A stretch of DNA of 64,000 bases, taken from Cryptomeria japonica (Eukaryota; Streptophyta; Pinopsida; Cupressales; Cupressaceae). How positions within the stretch are numbered: position 1 is the first letter of the stretch; every line of letters starts with the position of its first letter. This document shows, in pieces, positions 23,493-34,388 of the stretch. The stretch spans positions 523,574,137-523,638,136 of the forward strand of contig NC_081414.1 in NCBI RefSeq assembly GCF_030272615.1, given 5' to 3'. The translations under genes were made by a program, and so were the position numbers. The notes beneath the pieces were generated by a model. That model was not told the DNA's origin. It saw nothing but the letters and a program-made list of their open reading frames with translations, and did no database searches.

Positions 23493-24269
23493 TTATATCA
23501 GAAAAATGAGAAAAAGATAATTCGGAACCAATTCTTGCAATTTTTGATCTTCTATAAATTCATTTATCAATATTTTATAAAGAATTGATTCCTCATCATA
23601 TAACTGCTTGAATGGTCCTTGATTAATCATCATAAGGTGATTAATAGAGTCAATTTCATCAGATTCCTCTCCCAAGATAGGCCAAATAGCTTGTTGTTGC
23701 TCAAGCTGTGGTTGTGCTGGAGAATACAAGGCTAATGTTTTTGTAGAACTCCCATCTGAAATAGTCATGTCTCCTGATCTACACCCTATATATGCATCAT
23801 CTATGGCAAGCCAGGGTCTACCCAAAATGACTGGATATCCTCCCAATGTTGCTTTTGGAGATAGAATCATAAAGTCTGCAGTATATTCCTAGGAATCTAG
23901 AATAACTATGACATCCTCTATGATACCATCAAGTCTCACTGTAGAGCCATCAACAAGTTGTAGAATTGTGGGTGTAGTCCTTAAACTATTGATCTCTAGA
24001 TGTTTCATTACTTCCCTTGTCATTGCATTAATGGCTTCTCCTAAATCAATCAAAACATTCCTTATTTGACTGCCATTAATGACTATACTCACAACAGGAC
24101 TACCTAGATCAAAATACTTCGGAATTGCAATTTTACCTAACATGATATCAGCCAATTGACCCATAACATGCACTGTTTGTAGATCCTTTTTCTTCCTGCT
24201 AAGTTTCTTTAGGCATGCCTCTCTTAATGCCTTACCATATATAGGGACATCCTTTATTGCTTGCAACAA
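23493..24269 (-). pseudogene. E3 aspartic protease
   Basis: Two frames separated by a stop near 23890: VPIYGKALREACLKKLSRKK (typical pre-protease segment), the active-site region NVLIDLGEAINAMTREVM (D-L-G type as in Athila), then GGYPVILGRPWLAIDDAYIG with the LGRPW motif and SGDMTISDG. The role is Gag-Pol maturation. Confidence 0.85.
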
Positions 24270-25079
24270 TGGAATTTTAACACAAATGTGCTTCAGTTGA
24301 TCAAGAATATCAAAGCTTTGCTGTTGTTCAATGGGAACTTCTTTGTCTTGCAGTCTATGGGGAAATGGTGGTAATATTTGATTCTAAGGTATTATATCTT
24401 TCGAGTCAGAGATTGGCTACTCTTCCTGTACCTCAGTAATAACTGGATGAGAGGGATTAGGTAGAGTTGTCCTAGATCAGAGATGAATATCATCTAGTGA
24501 TAAAGAATAGGCCGAGTATTGATTAGCATCAGCTGAATAAGCTTTTTGTTGTTGCTAAGATTTGATATTTGGATTAGGCACCGGTTGAGTAGGCAACTGC
24601 ATTGGCTTAGGCAGTGCAACCGTAGCTGTAGGAGGAGGCATTAAAGTAGGAGGTTGTGGCTGCTGAACAAGAGGCTGATATCCAGAAGATTGGGCTGGCC
24701 ATGATTGGTTCCCCCTCCATTGAGAGGTAGGTTGCCAATTCCCTTGAAACTAGTTCCCTTGACCCTGAGATGGATACCAGTTCCCCTATGGCTACTGCCA
24801 TTATGGAACTTGATTAGCAAATTGCTTCCCTTGGCCTTGTGACCCATACCAATGTGGATAGTTGCCAAAATTTTGAGAATACTATGGTTGCCATTGGTTG
24901 TTTGGTGCATAAGAATTACCACTATAACCAGAAAAAGAAAGTGGATCGGGTGGCATACCTTATCTTTGAAAATTTGGTCTTCTTTGAGAAACATAGAAGA
25001 CTTGCTCATCCTCACCTTGAACTTGTTTGAAGTCAGGTACTTCCATGTTTGCAACCATCTTACATCTACAATCTTTCTT
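24270..25079 (-). pseudogene. E3 Gln/Asn/Pro-rich gag-protease linker
   Basis: Low-complexity coding relic with many Trp-Gln-Gly and Pro-Gln words and several stops (for example near 24550, 24750 and 24800). No canonical zinc knuckle was found, apart from a Cys/Lys-rich patch next to gag (HCKK, then DCRCK at about 25060-25090). Confidence 0.55.
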
Positions 25080-26117
25080 CTATTTTTTACAATGAGGACA
25101 GAATTCTGCAAGGAATGCATCAGCTTCCTCATGCTTCTTCTTAGCTGCCAATGTATCCAACTGGGTAGCCATATTGTTTATTATGTCCTCCTTGAAGTCT
25201 TTTAATAGATGACTAAGTTCCAATCTAGAAACTCTAGTTCCAGATGCTAATAATGGTGTCCCTGGCTTAAATCTCTTGTTCTTCTTAGATGTAGATCTGG
25301 AATACTTTTTGCAAATTTGCCCTATTTCAGCCCAAGTAGATTGTGTAATGTCACCTCCTCCCATGAGATCTAAGGAATCGGTGCATTCATCACTAACACC
25401 CATCAAAAATATCAATTTGAGGGAATCTTCATTTAGAGTACTATGCTTGGACTTCTTGACACTAAACAAAAACCTTTCCAAATAATCCTCAAGACTCTCA
25501 TCTTCAGTTTGTGTCATTCTAAAGATATCATCCCCATGACAATAAGTGCCTCTACAATAGTCTTTGTATTTTGCAAGAAACAAACATTTCATCACATCCC
25601 ATGTGTTGATTGTGCTACTACCCAAGCTCATAAACCATCTCAAGGATGACTCTTTTAAAGTGGTAGGAAAATTTTCGAGTCTATGGGCATCTGTAGTATA
25701 GTCAAAACTTCTACAGAGAACATCAAACTCAAACAAAAATGTATCAAAATCCTCTATCACCAACCCATAGAATTTAGGAAGTGAAGATGCTAGAATGTTC
25801 TTAAGGTTAGCATTATCATGCTGGTCAGAGCTGGGAAACTCAAACGTTGTACCAGGTGGTGGTGGTGGATTATTCCCAACAAGAGGAGGGTTCCCTTGCA
25901 TTGGACTTGTGGGGGTTGTTACTATAGGAAATTCTTCATCTTGTGGACCAAAAAGGAACTGAAGACTACCTTCTGGAAATTCAGATTCAGGGCGATTCAA
26001 ATTCTGTGGGGCTTGATAAAGTTCAGCAAAAGGATTTATATCTAAGAAATTATCTTCTACATGATTAGGATGAGTGGGCAGAAATCTACCTCTGGCATCT
26101 CTTCTTCTGCTATGCAT
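25080..26117 (-). pseudogene. E3 gag
   Basis: A 345-codon open frame beginning MHSRRRDARGRFLP about 70 bp inside the primer site. It contains the retrotransposon gag domain (LPKFYGLVIEDFDTFLFEF, then LKESSLRWFMSL, FLAKYKDYCRG, ESLEDYLERF, LKLIFLMGVSDE). Length fits the N-terminal part of an Athila gag. Ends at a TAG next to a Cys/Lys-rich patch. Confidence 0.88.
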
Positions 26118-26185
26118 GCAGATTTATGAAATTTCAAACAATTACCTGGAAACTAAAATAACCATAAAAGGTTCTCAATTTGACA

Positions 26186-26206
26186 CCATCCCTGACAATG
26201 GCGCCA
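26186..26206 (-). other. E3 primer binding site, tRNA-Asp type
   Basis: The minus strand reads TGGCGCCATTGTCAGGGAT, four bases inside the LTR. It differs by three transitions from the complement of the plant tRNA-Asp(GTC) 3' end, the usual Athila primer. Confidence 0.78.
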
Positions 26207-26210
26207 AAAA

Positions 26211-27474
26211 TGTCTACCCCAACTATAATGATAATAATTACTCTAATTGAAATCTCAATCCAAAGTTTGGACATTCATCTGGTAGAGTTTACTATTTTCA
26301 TGGCTGGTGTTCATTTAGTTATCAATCTAGTAACATAAAACTTGAAATGGGTCTGGAATATATATGCACTAAGCTCCTTAAATGGTTATTCTACATTGTT
26401 GCAGTAACTAACATTACATAGAAAGGAAAGGCAAGAATGGAAATCATAAAAGGCTACATGAAAGCTTTATAAAACAATGCTGGAATGATCTAATGTAAAT
26501 AATAGAAATCACATCGTTCTGCCTTGGCTACAGGAACAGTCAGTGGATCTATTTCCAGTGGCTGCAGGAACAATCCAGTCATGAACTTCTACTGCAACTA
26601 GGTAAAAACTAACATCAATGAACATAAACATAGGATCACTTACCAAGTGGGCCCCCTTGGATGAGTGATATCAAACTTCCAGCAAAATACTCTTAATAGA
26701 TCAGAACAACATATCTTTGCTTTATTTCTTTCTGAAATCGATTACATGTTGTAAAGGAAAACTCTAGAATGTTTTCAAAAACTCTTCTCTCAATTCCTTT
26801 CTATCTTGTCTAACCTCTAAGAAAAAAAGGAAGAGCATATTATAAAGAAAAGATAAACTACAATGGACAACTCAAATCATGCCCAGAAGAAGAGGTAGAT
26901 GATTGTCAGATGAAGGAGATAACTAGAGCTTGGCTATAGGAATCGTGGATCTAAACCGAACCACAGTCTTTGCATGCCATAGCGATATTTTGTGAATTCA
27001 ATACGCACTAGAGTTAAACTTCCATAGTGAATTATGACTGCTCTGATTATGCCATACGTTGCGCTTGCTCGGATCTCCTTCAGTTTGATCTCCAGTTATC
27101 TGTACGTGATTCTTTAGTCTTTGGGCATGAAAGGAAATCATCCACCACAACATCATTTATTATCTGCACTAAACAAAAACAAGATACAAGGACATGCATA
27201 TGTATCTTACTCAATTAATACATTCATTAACTCACATATGACATTATCCTAAATAATCCACATATCAACAGGGACAAATCACTTGGTTGCAAGAATAAAT
27301 TGGTATGGTTGCAGGAATTACCCGACAAAGTTCAAACATGATTTCATAAGTTCAGGTTTAACACATGGATTACATATAGTCAATTCACAATCCTTTACTA
27401 TCAAAATGCAACCCAAAAGATGCCAATAACCTAAGAGTTTTGATAAAAAAACATGTCAAAGTATCAACTTATCA
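26211..27474 (-). repeat. E3 5' LTR
   Basis: A 1264 bp copy of 16463-17726 with scattered substitutions and no net length change. Confidence 0.93.
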
Positions 27475-27543
27475 CAAAGTGCAATAGGAGAGAGTCAGGA
27501 TTTGCGAGTACATGGACAATTCTTGAAGAAATTTTTCTCTTGA
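27475..27543 (+). pseudogene. E1 pol C-terminus after E3
   Basis: After the E3 target-site copy, the frame broken at 16462 resumes as AIGESQDLRVHGQFLKKFFS and ends at TGA 27541-27543. The xNGRFLKKYF-like ending is typical of Tat pol proteins. The exact frame match supports the insertion model. Confidence 0.85.
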
Positions 27544-28850
27544 ACCAATATAATTCCATGTACAGTAGAATAGGGTTACTTTCTCATTGTGTATACTATG
27601 AATTCCCATTAGTATGTTTCTATTGACCAAAGATTCTAGATTATTGAAGCCATCCATAGTATACCTCCATCCCTAGTCAGAGCCACTATTGAGCATTGAA
27701 TTTAAATCAATGGAATATCGTCATTTCATTAGAAGCTACAAAAGTTTTCTTGAAAAAAATGGAATCAAGCATGCCCTTAAGAATTTCGATAGAACCCTTG
27801 GCATTCCATCAATATCAGAATCCTAAAATTATCGCTCAAACCAAGGCCATCGGATATACACAGTAATCCTTCACCAAAATGCCCAGTATCCGAAATGACT
27901 CTATCGAAGAATCCTACCACTATCCTATCGATAAAGTGATTTATCGAACAAATCTTGGCCACGATGGGCTTCCAAAAGGATTCACCGAAAACATTAGTTC
28001 CATCAACTGAAAGGGCATTGAGGAATCAGGAGTGGTCCCTCTGATGAAATAAAGAGCTTCAATGAAACTATAGTATCGATGAGACATGGGAACAGCTCAC
28101 CGAGGGAATAAGTTTGGCGGAAAGAATAAAATCAAAGGAACCCATAGATATCTTATCGACGAATCTATTTCAAGGAAAAGGGGCATATCGAAGAGGCACA
28201 AAGGATGTTGATCGAAGATAGCTTTCTCATCGAAGAATAAAAGATCAATGAAACATGAGAAATTTCCATCAATGACTTGTTATCAGCCAAACATAAAGGG
28301 TCGAAGAAGAATATTTTTATTTTACCGAAAGAGGAAATATCATCGACGCTAGTACAAAGATCGGATAATGAAGAATTGTTTCAATGGAATTCTAACATCA
28401 ATAAAACAATGCAGGGACTTAGCAATAAAATCATTTTATCAAAAAGGAAGATTTTGATGAATTGATAAAACATTATACCGACATAAACACTTATAGCGAG
28501 GCTTCGATGAAATAAAGATATCGATGAGACCAAGAGAAGTACCGGTGATGATTTCAGTTTCACCGAAATAAAGAATGATGTCGATAGAATATGGTGTTCA
28601 GGGATACATAAGATAAAGCCATTGAAACATGTGATTTCATCAAATTACAATATAGGTGTAAGGTTGAATAAGGGTCGGTGAAAAATTCAAAGCACTACTA
28701 GACAAATGATTACCCATTGCCGCGAAGATCAAAAAAAATATCAGTAAAGTCACATCACCATAAATTCAAATGAATATATGTGTGACCATTTCTTAACTGG
28801 AATTATTAATTGGTAAATTCACCATAAATGCTCAATGAATTGATGAAGTA
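27544..28850 (+). other. E1 3' non-coding region with TCGATGA-like word array
   Basis: From about 27780 to 28600 the sequence holds some 30 short words of the type TATCGATGA, ATCGAAGAA and TCACCGAAA, spaced roughly 20-30 bp. Part of it (about 27945-28130) aligns at roughly 75% with 49518-49640 and 51631-51760. No coding frame fits. The array lies between pol and the small ORF at 28972. Confidence 0.65.
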
Positions 28851-28971
28851 GGAGACGTTGTTGACAGTGCCTAAGAGAATTCACAGAGAGCGATTCAGAG
28901 CCAGACAATTCAGAATTGGATTTGCAAGAAGAGCCCTTGAAATTCAAGGAATGTAAAAGCTCTAAAAGAAC

Positions 28972-29304
28972 ATGAGAGAATTAAAGGTGAGATTGCAAGA
29001 TGTATTGAAGGACAATGAGGCCATGACTACAGAAGAAAGATTTCAAGGGGACCGATACCCAATGGAGCATGACAAATATGTAGACACACTAAATAAAGAT
29101 CTCCAAACATTGGATGAAGACTGTGTTGCAACAATAACGGTTGTCTACAAGGACGATAAACTGGCTCCATTGGAGAAATGGAAAAAGGAATTTACACAGA
29201 TAAAAGAGAAAGTTGTGGCCCAATTTAACCAGGATGAAGATGTAGCCCCACATGTCAACTGGGCAGTGTTTGATCTTTTTTCATTGGAGACAAATATAAA
29301 ATGA
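28972..29304 (+). CDS. Small ORF in the E1 3' region, unknown
   Basis: 110 codons from ATG 28972 to TGA 29302. The same frame extends upstream through two stops (TAA 28954 and 28963) with a basic, Arg-rich stretch (RFRARQFRIGFARRALEIQG), so the ancestral protein was probably longer. The visible part is charged and probably helical (MRELKVRLQDVLKDNEAMTT, then LEKWKKEFTQIKEKVVAQF). No family recognised. It sits where Tat elements sometimes carry an additional ORF. Confidence 0.45.
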   Translation: MRELKVRLQDVLKDNEAMTTEERFQGDRYPMEHDKYVDTLNKDLQTLDEDCVATITVVYKDDKLAPLEKWKKEFTQIKEKVVAQFNQDEDVAPHVNWAVFDLFSLETNIK

Positions 29305-29847
29305 AAGAGTGTGGCCATTGGATGCTATAAGAGTGACAGTTATATTAATCATTTTGGCATGCTTAATCTCTTTATCTTTCACTTTGTTAAGAAATTGTAA
29401 TTAGGTTGTTAATGATGAAGAGACATAGCTTCTCATAGAATAGGTGTTGCTCACTTATTTATATGAGCAAATTTTGTAAAATAGAGACATATTTAGTATA
29501 GAAGATATTGGAAAAATACTATAGCCTTTGGCATACTATTGTACCTTTTTGGAAGCTTTAATAGAATCAATTGTTTTCTTCTGCATATGTCTTATAGATT
29601 ATCTCATTTTTTGTAGGCAGTTGTTTGTCATATTATCTAAAGGAGATAAGATTATTCATATTCCTACAATGAAGTCGATGTTCCTATATTATAAATTTGG
29701 ATTAAAAATATCTACTCGTGGATTGTAATTGTTCCTTGTAGTTCTTCCTTGAATGGTCCCTTAAGGTTAGGGTTAAATTAAATTCGGGTGGTTTATGATA
29801 TAAACATTTGACAGATCTCATAAGAAACAGTAACTGATAGATTTACC
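29305..29847 (+). other. E1 3' untranslated region
   Basis: AT-rich; no conserved frame or repeat recognised before the polypurine tract. Confidence 0.5.
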
Positions 29848-29859
29848 AAAGGGGGTAGG
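29848..29859 (+). other. E1 polypurine tract
   Basis: AAAGGGGGTAGG lies about 70 bp upstream of where alignment with the left LTR starts. It would set the 3' LTR start near 29860. Confidence 0.55.
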
Positions 29860-30364
29860 TTTAAAAACTAGCTGATAAATCATACATTGTCCTAGAGAAA
29901 AATAAGACTCTGTAGCCTAAATAATAGGAAAGACACTGGTCATTCACAAATCACAACCTCTACCATATTAATTACCTTTACATTATAACCATAGGATAAG
30001 TAAGTAGGATTCATAGAACCAATTAGCAATAGTATACATACTTATAAATTTCAAGCACAAAGATCGAATAGATTTCACAACAACAATCTTGAACTCATCT
30101 AAAAGCCACCTATCCTAGGAACCTATGCCATTCTGAGGTAGGGAATAATTTAGAGCAAGATACTCAATTTTCTATAAAAAGCATTAGTCATCGAAAGCCA
30201 CTAGTGAATAGGTATACCCGCCTAGGTCTTGCAGAGCCTAAAGTGAGGGAGTTAGTAACCAAATAGGTTCACTCTATAAGTTGGCCAAGTCAAATTGGAG
30301 GGTTTGATCATAGGAGTTAGCATTTCCTTAGAACCTATCCAATCTGTTGATTTGAGATCGAACA
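29860..30364 (+). repeat. E1 3' LTR
   Basis: 29932-30364 aligns with 870-1303. The left limit is set by the polypurine tract, and the right limit is CGAACA, beyond which the copies diverge (primer site on the left, LINE on the right). Confidence 0.75.
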
Positions 30365-31141
30365 GTTTGCATCATATTTTAATTCTTTTTTGTGGGATGT
30401 TACTCCCTATTCTCATTTGGAATATATGGCTAGAAAGAAATAAAAGATTTTTTAGGAAAAAGTCTTCTTCCCTTTCTGATGTCTTATTTTGGGTGGAAAA
30501 TCTATCTCGAAAACTATGTTGTCTTACATTTATAAAAGTTTGGAACATAAGAAATATTTTTCTCATTGGGACAATTGAGTCACTAGACATTGGGAAGCTT
30601 TGAAAATATTACCATCTCACAGTTTTATGGCTAAAGGTGCCTCCAGTAAAATCAGAAGGAAAGAGGCTAAATGGTTACCACCACCTAGGTCCAAATTTAA
30701 GTTAAACTATGATGGTGCCTCTAGAGGCAATCCTGAGAAATTTGGTATTGGGTGGTTATTTTAGATCATGAGGCAAACATAGTTAAGGTTGCTTGCAAAT
30801 GCATCGAAGATGGGACTAAAAATATTGTTGAGTTACAGGCACTCTCTTTTGGTTTGTATTTGGCTATCTCCCTTTATATGAGAGATATTATTATTGAAGG
30901 AGACTCAATGGTTACTTTTCATGCTATTTCCAATAAAAAATCTATTACATTGAAATTTCAATACTTACTAGATAAAGTTCTCCTACAATTGTATTTTTTT
31001 AATTCTTATACCATCACTCATTGTTATAGGGAAGTTAATTTCATTGTTGATTTCTTGGCTAATAAGGCTATAAATGAACAACTTACCTATTTCAAGGTGT
31101 TAAGTAAAGATCTCCTGCCTTTGCTCAAGAAATTAAGATAA
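30365..31141 (+). pseudogene. LINE (L1 type) ORF2 C-terminus with RNase H
   Basis: Starts directly at the E1 LTR end. IWNIWLERNKRFFRKK is the zf-RVT-associated segment of plant L1 ORF2. A frameshift leads to PPRSKFKLNYDGASRGNP, the start of the C-terminal RNase H. Another frameshift at about 30750 leads to VVILDHEANIVKVACKC, NIVELQALSFGL, DIIIEGDSM and NFIVDFLANKA, completing the D-E-D-D set. RT and endonuclease parts are absent from this window. Confidence 0.85.
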
Positions 31142-32633
31142 TATTTTACATGTTTATAATTCATGTTCTATTTTGCTGGTACTTTTCTTTATTGAGATCA
31201 ATTGGCTCAAGGTTTCCATATTTTAAATTTTTTGGGGTAATAGTTGTCACCATTAATGTGGTAGGTATGCCAATCAGGTTTTGGCATGATTGCTATGTTT
31301 GTCATATCCTTGTTGATTTATATTTTTCCCTCTTATTTTGTCTTATGGCTATATTGGGCTTAGACCATATGTTGTCTTTGGATGGAGGATGTCTCTTTAG
31401 TTTTTATGGTAATTTTATTTGATGTTTATTATAATACTTTGGCTGAGGCATGTCAAAATTGTTTATTTATGTTTGGATGGGAGCTGATTAATTATTCATG
31501 GTAGAGATTGTTTATCTTGTGTCCATTGTACTCTATTGAGTGATTGATGCTCACTTATTTCACAAAATTTTTCTAGATCCATACTGATGTTATTGGTAAT
31601 TATTGAAAGTTATTTTTTTCTAGTTTGTTGGCTTTGTTGCATATGCTAATGACATAACCTTTGAGATGATTTAGTAACTATTGTTTTTTCATCATTTACG
31701 TGAGGCTATCTCTTGTATTAAAGCTATGTTGGCTTCGTGTGGCAACATGTGCCTTACGGATTTTTGAGACCTTAGGTGGTTGGGGAATATTTGATGTGAC
31801 TGCCAATAGCTCTCATTATATTTGATGTGGTTGCAAAGATGTGTTTTCTTTTAATCTTAATTTTCATATGCTCCACAATGGGTCTTTCTCGATTGGTGGT
31901 TTCATTTCTTTTTCAAAAATTTTGGCTGATACTCAAATTGAAGACTTGTTGTTTGTTTTTTAAAATGGTTTGCAAGATGGAATGTTGTTGGGCTCAGTTG
32001 AATAATTTAGTGGATTTCTTCAATATTTTTCTCCTAATCTTATTTTTGCTGCAATTGATCGATTCTTGGCAATATACACTTTTCTGGCCCACTCTAAAAA
32101 ATGTGATGGTTCTATTATTTTGGCAACTCCTTCAGTTCATACCTTGGGTCCTTTTGATGGGGATGGTGTTGTTTCTCCCTTGCATGGTCATGATGATCTC
32201 TTAGATGATACTCTACATCTCCAATCTGATTATGTTCATATGGACTTGGATACTTTGTGTCTTGTGTCCTTGGATGATCTTGGTGGCCACTTTTTTTCAC
32301 TGGAGACTAGTTTCTGCATTTAACTTTTTTTGACGTGGTTGTTGCCCATAGTGATTTGGGCTCCAATTTTGGTTATTTTTAATCTGTTATAATGTTTTGG
32401 GCAGATTTAGTTTGTTTGTAATTAAGTGTATGCAAACTCATTTATTCCATTTTGGGGGATGATGGGTGGTTTTCACTTATGTTCTTTGCGATTTTTGCTA
32501 TGTTTTTTATGAGACTCATACATTGTTGTACATATGCTCATCCTTTTTTTTCTTCATGATGCTTCTTTGTAAACTCTATTTTATTATAATAATAAAATTT
32601 TAGTGGCTCTAAACACTTTTATCAACAAAAAAA
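31142..32633 (+). other. LINE 3' untranslated region and tail
   Basis: T-rich, no coding frame. It ends with AAAATTTTAGTGGCTC, then ACACTTTTATCAACAAAAAA at about 32595-32632, the typical end of plant L1 elements before the A-tail. Whether all 1.5 kb belongs to the LINE is uncertain. Confidence 0.6.
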
Positions 32634-33213
32634 GAATAAATATTTAAAGTACTATAAAATAGTTAAACATAACCATTCGACCAAACCCATTTACAAACTA
32701 GGGGTTAACCCATTCATAAACTAGGGGTTAATGGACAATGCCTTGATGGTATATGGATCAGGTGAACAATATAGATAAAATCACCTATTTTGAGGCAATG
32801 GTTTAAGGATAGGACAATGTGGGGCCATTATGCTATCTCCAAATACCACCATCAAGTTTTTTTTTAGGTATGCTGAAACTTGTGGAACCAGATTGAGTCA
32901 ATGCCTAGTACCTGCAAACTTGCACCAAAGATCAAATGCACATGCATATATACAAATATAGCTTAATACATATATAATCACACTGGTGGAGGTGAATCAT
33001 GACATCATATTTCCCTCCTAAGAGGATGATGTGATATCATCCCCTCTCACCACCAACATGAATACTCAAGATGCATAAATCCATCCAAATGTAGAATCTA
33101 TGATCATCTATACTAGGGTTAGTGGATCATAAATAATGCACCTACTTAAAATTCATACATTAGGAAAATGAGCATATCTAATAGCAATGTGCACCATAAT
33201 CATACTACACACT
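32634..33213. other. Spacer between LINE and E4
   Basis: No gene seen. Contains a short tandem pair of AAACTAGGGGTTAA words (about 32696 and 32722) and an imperfect inverted repeat around 32985-33055 (GGTGGAGGTGAATCATGACA against ...TCACCACC). It ends with the E4 target copy ACACT (33209-33213). Confidence 0.5.
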
Positions 33214-33404
33214 TGTCAGAATATTCTAATACTAGGAGTAAACTCGGAGGGGGGGTGAATCAGTTTACTAACAATAACAGAAATCAATTCAATTATAAAC
33301 CTTAAATTGGAGCACAACACACATAACACCAATATTTTGACATGGAAAACCCGAAAAGGGAAAAACCATGATGGGAAACCCTACCCACAATCAGATGAAT
33401 ACTC
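33214..33404 (-). repeat. E4 3' LTR, outer part (left of E5)
   Basis: TGTCAGAATATTC start; aligns with the first part of 45709-46931 apart from a roughly 35 bp length difference. Cut at 33404 by E5. The target copy TACTC is 33400-33404. Confidence 0.9.
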
Positions 33405-34184
33405 TGTTAGGATTCCCAAAGATACTAAGAGGGGGGGCTAAATCAATATCAGATTGGTATAACAATTTTCTTAACTTATAACATGAAAAGCATATTAAAA
33501 CTGTGTACCGGTAAACCAAAAATAATGCAGCAAATAAGAACAACAACCTTAACTTGAAAAGCACACCATAACATAATATTTTAACGAGGAAACCCGGTGT
33601 GGGAAAAACCTTGGTGGGATTTGTGACCCACAATATTCACTTACTGGCCAATAAGAGAATAGTATTGCTTACAATAGGGGCTTGCACATGTAGGAAGGCC
33701 AAGAGCCTAGAGCTCACTACTCAATTAGAAAAGAAGTCACACTGACTTACCAAAATGGATTATACTAATCCAATGTCTTGTACTTCTTCAGATTAGCATC
33801 TGCTATGCCAAATTTAGTACCGGTTTAAGCTCTGCAATATACATAAACCCTTATCCAATAATTCGCATATTAGGTCTGCTACCTTCTTTTCATACTTCAT
33901 ATTATACCATATTTTAAATGATCTACAATGATCTCATACATATATGAGTCATTTTACAATCTGCCATCTCGGCTTACAAAATATTTTACAATTAATTACA
34001 AAATACATTTATACAAAATTCCTATCGGCTAGGGTGTCAGTAATCTTCTTTTTGGTGTCGGTGATCTGTATGTTGGAGTCAGTGCCTGTGTCTGTTTGCC
34101 GATATCACATGATTGTAAGGTTGTCATCAATGACAATACCTTCAATCACCTACAATTTCTCATTGGAGTGTGCATTTGCCAACA
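33405..34184 (-). repeat. E5 3' LTR
   Basis: TGTTAGGATTCCC...TTGCCAACA. It has a G-run near its start (GAGGGGGGGC) and a cluster of GTGTCGGTG-like words at 34022-34105. Similar to 39369-40146 and, inverted, to 47930-48719. Confidence 0.92.
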
Positions 34185-34199
34185 ATCTCCCCCTTTGGC
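34185..34199 (-). other. E5 polypurine tract
   Basis: The minus strand reads GCCAAAGGGGGAGAT next to the 3' LTR, a typical copia priming tract. Confidence 0.85.
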
Positions 34200-34388
34200 A
34201 TTGATGGCAACACTCATGAGAAAAATAAAAAAGTGTCCAAAATGATGTCCAAAAAGAATCTACCAAAATTGTCTTACCAAAACTGTGTGCCCAAAAATGT
34301 ATGCTCCCCCTGAGCTGATGATGTCCTATTCTGACTATTTTTCTCATCGCACTACTCCCCCTTTGACATCAATGACAAAGGTTGTCAT

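Larger units (their letters stand above)
16463..27474 (-). mobile_element. E3: Athila-like Ty3/gypsy retrotransposon
   Basis: Two 1264 bp LTRs (16463-17726 and 26211-27474) bound an 11 kb minus-strand element with gag, protease, RT, RNase H, integrase and a third reading frame after integrase. The five bases before and after it, AAAAG (16458-16462) and CAAAG (27475-27479), look like a target duplication with one change. The tRNA-Asp primer site, the RT sequence style and the extra 3' ORF fit Athila. LTR divergence is about 5% by eye over the first 450 bp. Confidence 0.9.
870..30364 (+). mobile_element. E1: Tat-type Ty3/gypsy retrotransposon, split by two insertions
   Basis: Direct repeats at 870-1303 and within 29860-30364 flank a plus-strand gag-PR-RNaseH-RT-RNaseH-INT order, followed by a long 3' non-coding region. 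A tRNA-Arg type primer site follows the left repeat and a polypurine tract precedes the right one. E2 and E3 interrupt it; removing 5382-14090 with one target copy, and 16463-27474 with one target copy, puts RT and the pol C-terminus back in frame. Many in-frame stops show that it is dead. No convincing target duplication is seen: GTTTG follows the right LTR at 30365 and also occurs at 857-861, but the left copy is several bases away from the repeat start. Confidence 0.88.
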
